From positions 1-64,000 of the forward strand of contig JAZKHE010000006.1 in NCBI GenBank assembly GCA_040385525.1: DNA of 64,000 nucleotides, given 5' to 3'. A program made the position numbers and the translations under genes. Positions within the stretch are counted from its first letter, which is position 1, and each line of letters begins with the position of its first letter. The DNA is from JAZKHE01 sp040385525. Lineage in GTDB: Bacteria; Bacteroidota; Bacteroidia; UBA4408. The notes under the pieces are model-generated. The model worked only from the letters and a program-made list of their open reading frames with translations, searched no databases and had not been told where the DNA came from. This document shows, one piece after another, positions 9,376-18,004 of the stretch.

Positions 9376-10156
9376 TATAATTTTTTTCAAGTGAGTTTAA
9401 AGCTTCTTTATACATGTCAGTATTCATAGGTAAATAATGCCATTCTAGTTTGTTTTCCATAAACTCTACACCTTTACCTTTTATGGTATCGGCTATTATT
9501 AATTTTGGAATTCCATTTTTATTTAGTTTTAAGTTGTTAATGTTTTCAATAAGTTTTTCTATATCGTGTCCATCTTGCTCTATCACTTCAAATCCTATTG
9601 CTTTCCATTTTACTACATCTGCAGTATCTCCTAAAACATCTTTTGTATAACCAAATCCTTGTAGTTTATTTTTATCGATAATTATAATTAAATTATCTAG
9701 CTTTTTGGCGATTGCAAAATGAGCTGCTTCCCAAGTGGTTCCTTCATTTGTTTCGCCATCAGACATAAGTATGTATGAGTAATCTAAATTGTTTTCTAAT
9801 TTATTAGCGTAAGCAATGCCACAACCAATCGGAAATCCATGTCCTAATGAGCCTAATGCAAACGGAATATTTGTAAATGAATTTGCAGAAGGGTGAGCTG
9901 ATAATTTAGTTCCGTTTTTATAAAATGTACTAAGAGTTTCTGTATCAATTTCGCCGGTTTCGCTTAAAACAGTATATAAAGCAGCAGCAGCATGTCCTTT
10001 TGATAAAATAACTCTTTCGTTTGTTGTTTTAATTTCAAATAAACCAATCAATAAATCAATACAACTTAATGAAGAGCCAATATGACCAGCATTTGCATTA
10101 AAATACAACTCAAGTAGTTTTTTTCTATACGCAATTTTCTTGTCTATAAAACTCAT
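9368..10156 (-). CDS. transketolase, N-terminal (ThDP pyrophosphate-binding) subunit, first copy
   Basis: 262 residues. Key pieces are 'GHIGSSLSCIDLL' near the N-terminus, 'LSKGHAAAALYTVL', 'GSLGHGFPIGCGIAYA', and the ThDP/metal motif 'MSDGETNEGTTWEAAHFA', followed by 'IIIDKNKLQGFG'. The GDG metal-binding motif of transketolases appears here as SDGE..EG. The partner (pyrimidine-binding half) follows with an 8-base overlap, so translation is probably coupled. It lies 4 bases after the small membrane protein gene. The substrate is not predictable from sequence alone. Confidence 0.88.
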   Translation of the reverse strand: MSFIDKKIAYRKKLLELYFNANAGHIGSSLSCIDLLIGLFEIKTTNERVILSKGHAAAALYTVLSETGEIDTETLSTFYKNGTKLSAHPSANSFTNIPFALGSLGHGFPIGCGIAYANKLENNLDYSYILMSDGETNEGTTWEAAHFAIAKKLDNLIIIIDKNKLQGFGYTKDVLGDTADVVKWKAIGFEVIEQDGHDIEKLIENINNLKLNKNGIPKLIIADTIKGKGVEFMENKLEWHYLPMNTDMYKEALNSLEKNYNA

Positions 10157-10160
10157 TATT

Positions 10161-10541
10161 TTACGATAGATTGTAAATTAGAATACACCAAAGTAAAGAA
10201 ATTATAAAACTTATTAAAATTAATTTCTGTGCTTTTTTAATGTCTTTCTTAATAAAATCAATATTTTCTACATCATTTTTTGGTTGATTTAATTCTCCAA
10301 AATTAAACAAGTGCTTGTAAGCAAAGTAAACACAAAATTTACTAAACGCTTGTACTAAGCACAATGTAGAATAAAATGCGGCTACAAATAACCAAATTAA
10401 CATTATCCATTTATAAGTAGATATTATAAAATAAAGGGACAAATGTATGGTTACAATTGTCCCTAAAATACCTATTATTAAACGTTTTCTTTTTTCTTTC
10501 TTTCCAATATTGCAGGTTCCTGCAACGTAATTTTCGCTCAT
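10161..10541 (-). CDS. small membrane protein of unknown function
   Basis: 126 residues. The N-terminus 'YVAGTCNIGKKEKRKR' is followed by two hydrophobic helices (about 21-41 and 44-68), a soluble basic/acidic part, and a third helix near the C-terminus (about 107-125). A Cys-Asn-Ile-Gly motif followed by basic residues just before the first helix recalls a conserved N-terminus of small uncharacterised membrane proteins. I cannot assign a function. It is 8 bases downstream of the DinB gene and 4 bases upstream of the transketolase subunit, so it is part of the same transcript. Confidence 0.65.
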   Translation of the reverse strand: MSENYVAGTCNIGKKEKRKRLIIGILGTIVTIHLSLYFIISTYKWIMLIWLFVAAFYSTLCLVQAFSKFCVYFAYKHLFNFGELNQPKNDVENIDFIKKDIKKAQKLILISFIISLLWCILIYNLS

Positions 10542-10549
10542 AAAAAATG

Positions 10550-11065
10550 TTAGTCCAACAAATATTTTGTTTTAATTATTTTAAAATGATGCAAAACATG
10601 ACCAGCCGACATAAACATTAAAGTTCTTACGCTACAATTTTTATTATTAGCTGTGCCAATTCTATTTAAAGCCTCTTCATCAAAACTTTTATAAAGCGCT
10701 AAACTTCCTTCTCTAGCTTGACAAAACTCATGCGATAAATCGTAAATAGATCTAGAATTAAAGTTTGCGTTTGCAACAAATAAATTCTCATCAAAACTAA
10801 CTAAATTTTGAGTTTCGCCTCTAGCAATACAAAGTGCACGGTAACAAAGTATTCTTTCTGTATCGGTAATATGTCCAATTACTTCTTTTATTGTCCATTT
10901 ACCTTCAGCGTAAGCGTATTCTTCTTGCTCTTCAGAAATATCTGTTAGTAACGATTGCAAAGTTAAAATTTGATCTTGCAAAATTTTAATAATGTTTTCG
11001 CCTTTCACTAAATCAACATAAGTTTGAAGTGAAGGATGATATTCTTCTGGAAGTGGTCTTCTCAT
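10550..11065 (-). CDS. DinB family protein
   Basis: 171 residues from the ATG at 11065. The frame stays open further upstream, but that extension is a Lys/Gln/Arg-rich artefact read antisense through the Ala/Lys-rich tail of the next gene. The four-helix DinB/DUF664 pattern is clear: 'GKWTIKEVIGHITDTERILCYRALCIARGE', a central 'FDENLFV' and the C-terminal 'MFMSAGHVLHHFKIIKTKY'. The conserved metal-ligand histidines are the His of 'GHITD' and those of 'GHVLHH'. Members are metal-binding proteins, some of them thiol-transferases (bacillithiol or mycothiol S-transferases). The substrate here is unknown. It is 22 bases from the upstream DUF5606 gene. Confidence 0.82.
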   Translation of the reverse strand: MRRPLPEEYHPSLQTYVDLVKGENIIKILQDQILTLQSLLTDISEEQEEYAYAEGKWTIKEVIGHITDTERILCYRALCIARGETQNLVSFDENLFVANANFNSRSIYDLSHEFCQAREGSLALYKSFDEEALNRIGTANNKNCSVRTLMFMSAGHVLHHFKIIKTKYLLD

Positions 11066-11087
11066 TTCTATGTTTAATTTAAAAATA

Positions 11088-11627
11088 TTAAGCTCCAGTT
11101 TTTCTAACTGTAGCCGTTTTTCCAGCTTTAGAACCCGATGTTTTTCCAGCTGTTTTTGGAGCTGCTTTTGCTTTTGGCGCCGCTTTTGCTGCAGTGTCTT
11201 TTGCTTTAACAACTTTTTCTTTAGCTCCTTCTTCTTTCGTTTCTTCAACTTGTTTTAATAAGTCGTTTTTTTGAAGAATACCATACCAAGAAATTACTTT
11301 TTTAATATCTGATGTATGCACTCTTTCTGAATCGAACTCAGGAAAAACAGAAAGCATAAATTTAGTTAAATCAGCATCAGATTTAATAGCTTCTAACGCA
11401 CCGTAATTATTTTTTTCGGCAACATTTTTTAATATTTCAGATAATAAAACATCATCTGTTTTACCAAAAATACTAATGTCTTCTAACGCACTAATTTTAA
11501 AACGCGAATAAGCTGGCATTCTTTTTTTATCTACCAACGATTCTACAATAACTCCATTTTTGGATTGAGCAACAATTTTAAACAAACCCGGAAATCCTGA
11601 AATTGAAATAATTCCACTTAAATTCAT
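11088..11627 (-). CDS. DUF5606 domain protein with Ala/Lys-rich tail
   Basis: 179 residues. Residues 1-125 form a conserved Bacteroidota domain (DUF5606): 'MNLSGIISISGFPGLFKIVAQSKNGVIVESL' in pieces, 'RMPAYSRFKISALEDISIF' and 'YGILQKNDLL'. From about residue 128 the chain turns into a low-complexity tail of Ala, Lys, Thr and Pro ('KAAPKAKAAPKTAGKT'), like the DNA- or RNA-binding tails of histone-H1-like proteins. The function of the family is not known to me. It is the first gene of the minus-strand run and is divergent from the ABC-F gene across a 156-base intergenic region. Confidence 0.78.
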   Translation of the reverse strand: MNLSGIISISGFPGLFKIVAQSKNGVIVESLVDKKRMPAYSRFKISALEDISIFGKTDDVLLSEILKNVAEKNNYGALEAIKSDADLTKFMLSVFPEFDSERVHTSDIKKVISWYGILQKNDLLKQVEETKEEGAKEKVVKAKDTAAKAAPKAKAAPKTAGKTSGSKAGKTATVRKTGA

Positions 11628-11742
11628 ATTCTACTTTTTTAATTAAATTTTGATAAAAGTAATGATTTGTACTAATTCAATCAAATTTTATTAAAAATTG
11701 CTTTTTAATATAAATAAACCTATTTAAAGAGTTTAAAAATAG

Positions 11743-11750
11743 TACCTTTG
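11743..11750 (+). promoter_or_regulatory. Bacteroidota -7 element (TAnnTTTG) upstream of the ABC-F gene
   Basis: TACCTTTG lies 33 bases before the ATG of the ABC-F gene, in the divergent intergenic region. It matches the Bacteroidota -7 consensus exactly. No TTG is found at the expected 17-23 base spacing upstream, so only half of the promoter is recognised. Confidence 0.5.
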
Positions 11751-11783
11751 CGCACATTTTAAAAAAATTAGTTCAAAAATATA

Positions 11784-13397
11784 ATGATTAGTACATCAAA
11801 CGTTACCCTTCAATACGGAAAACGAATTCTATTCGAAAATGTAAGTATTAAATTTATACCTGGCAATTGTTATGGCTTAATTGGCGCTAATGGCGCTGGT
11901 AAATCTACTTATTTAAAAATTCTTTCAGGCGAAATTGAAGCTCAAAAAGGTCAGGTTGTTACTGTTCCTGGTGCTCGTATTTCTGTTTTAAAACAAAATC
12001 AAAACGCTTTTGATGATGTAGAAGTGCTTAAGGCAGTTATAATGGGTAACAAAAAACTATACGATATAGTTGTTGAAAAAGATGCCTTATACGCAAAAGA
12101 AGATTTTACCGAAGCAGATGGTATGCGTACAGCAACTTTAGAAAGTGATTTTGCTGAAATGAATGGCTGGAATGCAGATAGCGAAGCTGCCGAATTATTA
12201 GGTGGATTAGGTATAAAAGAAGAATTGCATAGTAAATTAATGCAAGATTTAAATGGTAGCGAAAAAGTAAGAGTATTGTTAGCGCAGGCTTTATTTGGTA
12301 ATCCGGATGTGCTTTTGCTAGATGAGCCTACCAATAACTTGGATGTTGAAACGGTGCTTTGGTTAGAAAACTTTTTAGCCGATTTTCAAAACACAGTAAT
12401 TGTTGTATCGCACGATAGACACTTTTTAGATAACGTTTGTACGCATATTGCCGATATTGATTACAATCAAATAACCTTATTTACGGGTAATTATAGTTTT
12501 TGGTACGAGTCTAGTCAATTACTTGCCAAACAAAAACAAGATGGCAATAAAAAAATGGAAGACAAACGTAAGGAGCTACAAGATTTTGTGGCTCGTTTTA
12601 GCGCAAATGCTTCTAAATCTAGTCAGGCTACATCACGTAAAAAATTATTAGATAAATTGGTGTTAGAAGAAATTAAGCCTTCTACACGTAAATATCCATA
12701 CATCAACTTTAAGTTTGAAAAAGAAAGCAGAAATGTGGTGCTTGATATTTCTAACATTAAGAAAAAAATTGAGGGTGTAGATTGTTTTCCAAATATGAAG
12801 TTTGAAATAGAAAGTAAAGATAAAGTTGCTTTTTTATGTAAAGACGATTCATACATTACTATGTTGTTTGAGATAATTACTGAAAATCAACAACCCGATG
12901 CTGGCACATTTAAGTGGGGCGGAACCTCTACTATGTCTTATTTTCCTAAAGAAAACAGCCACATGTTTAATAGCGATTTAACTATTTTAGATTGGTTAGC
13001 TAATTTTAATCCTGAAAAAGAAATTAGTTGGGTGCGTAGCTTTTTAGGACGTATGCTATTTGGTGGCGACGAATCGCTTAAAAAATGTAAAGTTCTTTCG
13101 GGTGGAGAAAAAGTGCGTTGCCAATTAGCAAAAATTATGTTAGAAGGCGCAAATACATTGGTGTTAGATCAACCAACTAATCACTTAGATTTAGAATCAA
13201 TTACTGCCTTAAATACAGCTCTTACTGATTATGAAGGAAATATTTTATTAATTTCTCATGATCATCAGTTAATTCAAACCATTGCTAATCGTATTATTGA
13301 AATTACTCCAAAAGGAATTATTGATAAACGTATGACTTACGATGAGTATATTTTAGATGAAAAAGTAAAAGCATTAAGAGCAAGTTATTACGCATAA
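11784..13397 (+). CDS. ABC-F family ATPase (YbiT/YkpA type)
   Basis: 537 residues with two nucleotide-binding domains joined by a basic linker (about 250-300), and no membrane helices. The first domain has Walker A 'GANGAGKS' (34-41), a signature reading 'LNGSE' instead of LSGGE (156-160) and Walker B ending 'DEPTNNLD' (E181). In the second domain the Walker A position reads 'LCKDDSYIT' (351-359), which lacks the Gly/Lys of a P-loop. The signature is intact (LSGGE, 438-442), and Walker B is 'DQPTNHLD', with Gln463 replacing the catalytic Glu. ABC-F proteins bind the ribosomal E-site region and modulate translation or protect against antibiotics. From memory, the YbiT-type subfamily in Bacteroidota shares these second-site changes. 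Confidence 0.9.
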   Translation: MISTSNVTLQYGKRILFENVSIKFIPGNCYGLIGANGAGKSTYLKILSGEIEAQKGQVVTVPGARISVLKQNQNAFDDVEVLKAVIMGNKKLYDIVVEKDALYAKEDFTEADGMRTATLESDFAEMNGWNADSEAAELLGGLGIKEELHSKLMQDLNGSEKVRVLLAQALFGNPDVLLLDEPTNNLDVETVLWLENFLADFQNTVIVVSHDRHFLDNVCTHIADIDYNQITLFTGNYSFWYESSQLLAKQKQDGNKKMEDKRKELQDFVARFSANASKSSQATSRKKLLDKLVLEEIKPSTRKYPYINFKFEKESRNVVLDISNIKKKIEGVDCFPNMKFEIESKDKVAFLCKDDSYITMLFEIITENQQPDAGTFKWGGTSTMSYFPKENSHMFNSDLTILDWLANFNPEKEISWVRSFLGRMLFGGDESLKKCKVLSGGEKVRCQLAKIMLEGANTLVLDQPTNHLDLESITALNTALTDYEGNILLISHDHQLIQTIANRIIEITPKGIIDKRMTYDEYILDEKVKALRASYYA

Positions 13398-13486
13398 CCA
13401 CCTAAAGATTAATGGGTTTGTTGTTTATTTAAATAATTTTACTACTTTAGCTTCGATTTTTAACTAATTTAAATCAAATTTTATCT

Positions 13487-14359
13487 ATGCAACTTAAACA
13501 AATTTTATTTATTGGTGCTACAGCTTTAGCTCTTTATTCTTGTGGAGGTAAAGGAGATTCAACTACTGCAGAACTTAGCGATTCTACTGCTACAGCAGAA
13601 GATGCAAGTGCTAAAGATTCGTCAATGTTTTTAGCTTCAGGAACTGTTCTTCCATCGCCAATGCAAATAGCAAACATCTACGCAAAAGCTGGTGTAAAAT
13701 ATTTAACTGGAGTAACAAACAGCCCTGATAATCAATCAAAATATACTTCTACAGTTAGTAAGTCGTTAAATTTAGGTGTTTACACTGCCGATTTAGCGTA
13801 TTGTATTTTAAACGAACAACCGCAACAAGGTTTACTATATTTAAAATCAATTAAGCAATTATCAGATGGTGCAGGCCTTTCAGGTATTTTCGAATCTCAA
13901 GCCATGTTAACTCGTTTCGAAAAAAACATAGGAAATAAAGATTCTTTAACTCAAATTATGTCTGATTTTAATAGTGATTCAGATTTCTTTTTTGAAGAAA
14001 ATGATAAGCAAACGCAATCGGTAATTATTTTTACTGGTGGATGGATAGAGAGTTTTTACATAGCATCAAATGTGGGTTTAAAAACTAAAAACGATGTAAT
14101 TACTAATCGTTTGGCTGAGCAAAAAATGACGTTAGATAAGTTAGTTCCTATTTTAACTTTATTATCAAAAAACGAAGCAGAGTTAAAGCCAATTGCCGAA
14201 GAAATGGCAGCTATAAGAACTTTGCTAAACTCTGTTGAATCGATAAAATCTCAAGATCCTGACGATATTGATTTTACAAGTGTTAAACTAACGCCTAGCG
14301 AATTAAAAACGATAGCAGAGGCAGCTAAAAAGTTAAGAACTAAGGTTGTTTCAATTTAA
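13487..14359 (+). CDS. lipoprotein of unknown function
   Basis: 290 residues. A signal peptide with lipobox 'LYSC' places the lipidated Cys at 19, followed by GGKGDS, consistent with an outer-membrane lipoprotein. An acidic Ser/Thr/Ala-rich linker (20-45) leads into a helical domain. That domain contains 'GVYTADLAYCILNEQPQQGLLYLKSIKQLSDGAG' in pieces, 'GWIESFYIASNVG' and a C-terminal helix. I recall similar lipoproteins in Bacteroidota genomes without assigned function. The gene is 9 to 20 bases upstream of a small secreted protein gene (depending on its start), and the two are probably co-transcribed. Confidence 0.75.
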   Translation: MQLKQILFIGATALALYSCGGKGDSTTAELSDSTATAEDASAKDSSMFLASGTVLPSPMQIANIYAKAGVKYLTGVTNSPDNQSKYTSTVSKSLNLGVYTADLAYCILNEQPQQGLLYLKSIKQLSDGAGLSGIFESQAMLTRFEKNIGNKDSLTQIMSDFNSDSDFFFEENDKQTQSVIIFTGGWIESFYIASNVGLKTKNDVITNRLAEQKMTLDKLVPILTLLSKNEAELKPIAEEMAAIRTLLNSVESIKSQDPDDIDFTSVKLTPSELKTIAEAAKKLRTKVVSI

Positions 14360-14379
14360 TTTAAAATTTGTTATTAGTT

Positions 14380-14841
14380 ATGAAAAAGTTAAATTTATTA
14401 TACTTAGTAGTATTATCGGCATTGATTTCGTTAACAGCTACATCTGATTTATTTGCTCAATGCAAAGAAAAGAAAGCAATTACTAAAACCTGTAAACCAC
14501 AAATGAAACCATTTCATTATGATGGAATGGCATACAACGACATTCAATTTGATGAAAAGCCCAAAGTAATTGATGTAGAATTTACTGCTTTTGCAGGAGA
14601 AAAATACAAGTTGTTGTTTTGTAAATCTAACTTTAAAGAAAATGTTGTAATTAAAATTTACGATAAAAATAAAAGAAACAAAAACAGAAAAATTGTTTAC
14701 GATAGTTCAACTGTTGAAACTAATATTTGGGGGTTTGAGCCACCACGTTCTGGTAATTACTTTATCGAATATGAAGTTCCTGTGTCATCAACAGGGGTTA
14801 AAAAGAACGAATGTATGGTTCTTTTAATTGGCTATAAATAA
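14380..14841 (+). CDS. small secreted protein of unknown function
   Basis: 153 residues from the ATG at 14380. The frame extends to a TTG at 14368, but the ATG gives a proper Sec signal peptide ('MKKLNLLYLVVLSALISL', cleavage near 'LFAQ'). The mature part has four Cys ('CKEKKAITKTC', 'LLFCKSNF' and 'KNECMV') and a beta-rich pattern with 'FTAFAGEKYKLLFC', 'IKIYDKN' and 'NYFIEYEVP'. This resembles a small beta-sandwich seen in many exported Bacteroidota proteins. No catalytic motif is recognised. A strong terminator follows 24 bases after the stop, so this ends the transcript begun by the lipoprotein gene. Confidence 0.7.
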   Translation: MKKLNLLYLVVLSALISLTATSDLFAQCKEKKAITKTCKPQMKPFHYDGMAYNDIQFDEKPKVIDVEFTAFAGEKYKLLFCKSNFKENVVIKIYDKNKRNKNRKIVYDSSTVETNIWGFEPPRSGNYFIEYEVPVSSTGVKKNECMVLLIGYK

Positions 14842-14865
14842 TTTATCAAAAATAGTATTTATATG

Positions 14866-14889
14866 AGCCCCAATTTTGGGGCTTTTTTT
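14866..14889 (+). terminator. rho-independent terminator
   Basis: AGCCCC, loop AATTTT, GGGGCT, followed by a run of T. A perfect six-pair GC-rich stem plus U-tract sits 24 bases after the stop of the small secreted protein gene. Confidence 0.88.
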
Positions 14890-14898
14890 ATGCCTTGC

Positions 14899-14939
14899 TT
14901 TTTCAACTAACTATCTTTTGTTGAAAAAAACAAAAGATA
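14899..14939 (+). other. two overlapping, mutually exclusive inverted repeats upstream of the GH3 gene
   Basis: TTTTTCAAC (14899-14907) pairs with GTTGAAAAA (14920-14928). TATCTTTTGTT (14912-14922) pairs with AACAAAAGATA (14929-14939). The two stems share bases 14920-14928, so an RNA cannot form both at once. The element lies between the terminator and the ATG at 14997. Confidence 0.55.
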
Positions 14940-14996
14940 ACAACTCGCTCAAGCAATATATTCAACTACTTTTAGTTTTATCTACTAAATAAGAGA

Positions 14997-17993
14997 ATGG
15001 GGCGATTTTTAATTGTATTTTTTGTAATAATTTCTGGCTTTGTATATTCAATTGAAAAATTAAATTCTGATAACGATTTTAGTTTAAATGTTGCAAAAGA
15101 CTCAATTCTATTGCAAGATAAAAGCGATTTATATTTTCCTGAACCAGCAACACCTAAAAAAAAATCGTGGGCTGATTCTGTTTTTGCTACGCTAACAATC
15201 GACGAAAAAATTGGACAGCTTTTTATGGTTGCCGCTTATTCTAACAAAGATAAAAAGCACGTTGACGAAATTGCTAAATTAATTACTGACCAAAAAATTG
15301 GTGGTTTAATTTTTATGCAAGGTGGTCCTCTACGTCAAGCCAACTTAAATAATTATTTTCAATCCATTTCTAAAGTTCCGTTAATGATAACTATTGATGG
15401 TGAGTGGGGATTAGCCATGCGTTTAGATAGTACATTTAAATATCCAAAACAAATGACGATGGGTGCTTTGCAAAACAATGCACTTATTTACGAAATGGGA
15501 AAACGCGCTGCATTAGATTGCAAGCGTTTAGGCATACATGTAAATTTTGCGCCAGTAGCGGATATTAATAGTAATCCTTCAAATCCTGTAATTGGTTATC
15601 GTTCGTTTGGGCAAAGTAAAATTTCGGTTACACGCAAAGCCATTGCTTATACTCGTGGAATGCAAGATGTTGGCGTTATGGCGAATGCAAAACATTTCCC
15701 AGGACATGGCGATACCGATAGCGATTCGCATTTAGGTTTGCCATTACTTTCACATTCTTTTTCACGATTAGATTCTTTGGAATTATATCCTTTTAAAGAA
15801 TTGTTTGCTGCTGGTGTAAAAAGTGTAATGGTTGGTCACTTAAACGTTCCTGCGTTAGATACCACAAAAAATTTAGCATCAACACTTTCAAAAAAAGTGG
15901 TTACACATTTATTAAAAGATTCGTTAAAGTTTAAAGGATTAGTATTTACCGATGCTTTAAATATGAAGGGCGTAAGCAGTTACTATAAGCCCGGAGAGCT
16001 TGAGTTAAAAGCTTTGCAAGCTGGTAACGATGTTATGCTATTTGCAGAAGATGTGCCCAAAGCGATAGAAGTTATAAAAGCAGCTATTGATAGCAATTTA
16101 ATTTCTGTTGCCGAAATTGATGAGCATTGCTTAAAACTTTTAAAAGCAAAAGAATGGTGCAAAGTAGCACAGTCAACTAAGGTTGATTTAAATAATTTAA
16201 CGAGTGATTTAAACTCGATTGAAAGCGAAATATTAAATCGTAAAATTTATGAAGAGTCGATAACGGTTTTAATTAATAAGAAAAAAATAATTCCTTTAAA
16301 ACAATTAGATACACTTCGTATTGCCTCGTTATCATTGGGAGATGGATTGCCTAATGTGTTTCAAAAAACAGCAGAACAATACGCCAACGTAAAGCATTTT
16401 AATATAGCAAAGTATAACGATGCTACTTTAAAAGATTCCGTATTAAAAGAAATTAAAAAATACAATTTAGTTTTGGTAGCTGTAAATAATACTAACGTTA
16501 GGGCAGAGGGCAACTATAAAGTTACGCCAGAAATGTTTGCACTAATTGATTCTGTAAAAAAATACAGCAAAACTATTGTTTGTTTATTTGCGAGTCCGTA
16601 CGCTGTTAAATCGTATTCGGAAGCCATAAATTTAGATGGCTTACTAGTTCCTTACGAAGAAAATAAATACACCATGACAAACGCTGCCGAATTAATTTTT
16701 GGCGCTATTTCATCAAAAGGAAAATTACCAGTTTCTGTGTTTCCTTATTTTCCCTTAGGCTTTGGAATTGAGACTCCTGCACCAATTAGAATGAAATCGG
16801 TTTTGCCACAAGAAATAAATATAAAAGAAGATGCTCTTAAAAAAATTGACAATTTAATTGAAGAAGCTATTAAAGAAAAAGCCATGCCAGGTTGTCAAGT
16901 TGTAGCCATAAAAAACGGACAACTATTTTTAAATAAAGCGTATGGAACGCACACTTACGATGGTAAACAAAAAGTATTGACTACCGATTTATACGATATA
17001 GCTTCGCTTACTAAAGTAACAGCTTCGTTGCTTGTATATGCTAACTTACAGCAAAAAGGATTAGTAAACCCTGATGCGAAATTGGTAGATTATTTACCCG
17101 AGTTAAAAGGCACTAACAAAGAAAATATTGTAATAAGAGAAATGATGTCGCATCAAGCGCAACTAAGAGCCTGGATACCATTTTGGAACAAAACAGTAAT
17201 TAACGGAGCGTTAGATACAAACATTTATAAAAAGAAATATACCGAAGGTTATTTTTTACAAGTGGCAGATAGTATGTTTATTAAAACTGATTATGCTAAT
17301 GAAATTTACAAAAGCATTATAGATTCTCCTTTAGAGAAAGAAAAAAAATATTTGTACAGCGATTTAGGTTATTATTTTTTGCAAAAAATTATAGAAAAAG
17401 TAAGTAATAAATCGTTAGAGCAAAATGTAACTGAACTATACAAAAAAATTGGAATTACTTCTGGAGGATACCATCCGTTATACCGCGTTAGTAAAAACGA
17501 AATTGTTCCAACAGAACGCGATACTGTTTTTAGAAAACAATTGGTGCATGGTTATGTGCACGACCAAGGCGCAGCAATGGTAGGTGGAGTAGGAGGTCAT
17601 GCTGGTGTTTTTGCAAATGCTTTAGATGTTGCTAAAATAATGGAATTGTATTTAAACAACGGAATGTTTGGAGGCGAGCAAATAATTGATGCTAAAATAA
17701 TTCAAGATTATAAATGTTGCCAGTATTGTAAAGAAGGAAACAGAAGAGGATTTGGTTTTGATAAACCCGAACCGAATGAGAAAAAAGAAAGTCCTGTGGC
17801 AAAACAATGTTCGCTTGAAAGCTTTGGACACAGCGGATTTACAGGAACGTTTACATGGGTAGATCCCAAAAATGGTTTGGTGTATGTGTTTTTAAGCAAT
17901 AGAGTTCATCCTGATGCTGAAAATAAAAAGCTGGTTAAAATGAGTGTTAGAACTAAAGTTCAAGAATACTTGTATGAAGCTGTTGGGAATTAA
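14997..17993 (+). CDS. GH3 glycosidase (NagZ-type) fused to serine beta-lactamase-like domain
   Basis: 998 residues. A signal peptide or anchor covers residues 1-20. Residues 58-390 are a GH3 N-terminal barrel. Its NagZ-like catalytic segment 'KHFPGHGDTDSDSHLGLPLL' (about 231-250) contains the His/Asp dyad used by peptidoglycan beta-N-acetylglucosaminidases. Residues about 400-590 resemble the GH3 C-terminal domain. Residues 610-990 are a class C beta-lactamase/DD-peptidase-like domain with S670-L-T-K673 as the nucleophile motif and 'YSDLGYY' as the second motif. Proteins of this fusion and length are widespread in Bacteroidota. A periplasmic role in peptidoglycan turnover or recycling is likely. 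It stands alone downstream of a terminator. Confidence 0.88.
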   Translation: MGRFLIVFFVIISGFVYSIEKLNSDNDFSLNVAKDSILLQDKSDLYFPEPATPKKKSWADSVFATLTIDEKIGQLFMVAAYSNKDKKHVDEIAKLITDQKIGGLIFMQGGPLRQANLNNYFQSISKVPLMITIDGEWGLAMRLDSTFKYPKQMTMGALQNNALIYEMGKRAALDCKRLGIHVNFAPVADINSNPSNPVIGYRSFGQSKISVTRKAIAYTRGMQDVGVMANAKHFPGHGDTDSDSHLGLPLLSHSFSRLDSLELYPFKELFAAGVKSVMVGHLNVPALDTTKNLASTLSKKVVTHLLKDSLKFKGLVFTDALNMKGVSSYYKPGELELKALQAGNDVMLFAEDVPKAIEVIKAAIDSNLISVAEIDEHCLKLLKAKEWCKVAQSTKVDLNNLTSDLNSIESEILNRKIYEESITVLINKKKIIPLKQLDTLRIASLSLGDGLPNVFQKTAEQYANVKHFNIAKYNDATLKDSVLKEIKKYNLVLVAVNNTNVRAEGNYKVTPEMFALIDSVKKYSKTIVCLFASPYAVKSYSEAINLDGLLVPYEENKYTMTNAAELIFGAISSKGKLPVSVFPYFPLGFGIETPAPIRMKSVLPQEINIKEDALKKIDNLIEEAIKEKAMPGCQVVAIKNGQLFLNKAYGTHTYDGKQKVLTTDLYDIASLTKVTASLLVYANLQQKGLVNPDAKLVDYLPELKGTNKENIVIREMMSHQAQLRAWIPFWNKTVINGALDTNIYKKKYTEGYFLQVADSMFIKTDYANEIYKSIIDSPLEKEKKYLYSDLGYYFLQKIIEKVSNKSLEQNVTELYKKIGITSGGYHPLYRVSKNEIVPTERDTVFRKQLVHGYVHDQGAAMVGGVGGHAGVFANALDVAKIMELYLNNGMFGGEQIIDAKIIQDYKCCQYCKEGNRRGFGFDKPEPNEKKESPVAKQCSLESFGHSGFTGTFTWVDPKNGLVYVFLSNRVHPDAENKKLVKMSVRTKVQEYLYEAVGN

Positions 17994-18004
17994 AAGCTGA
18001 TTTT

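Noticed and set aside
11066..11248. N-terminal extension of the DinB protein
   Set aside because: The extension is Lys/Gln/Arg-rich because it reads antisense through the Ala/Lys-rich tail of the DUF5606 gene. The DinB domain starts at the ATG at 11065.
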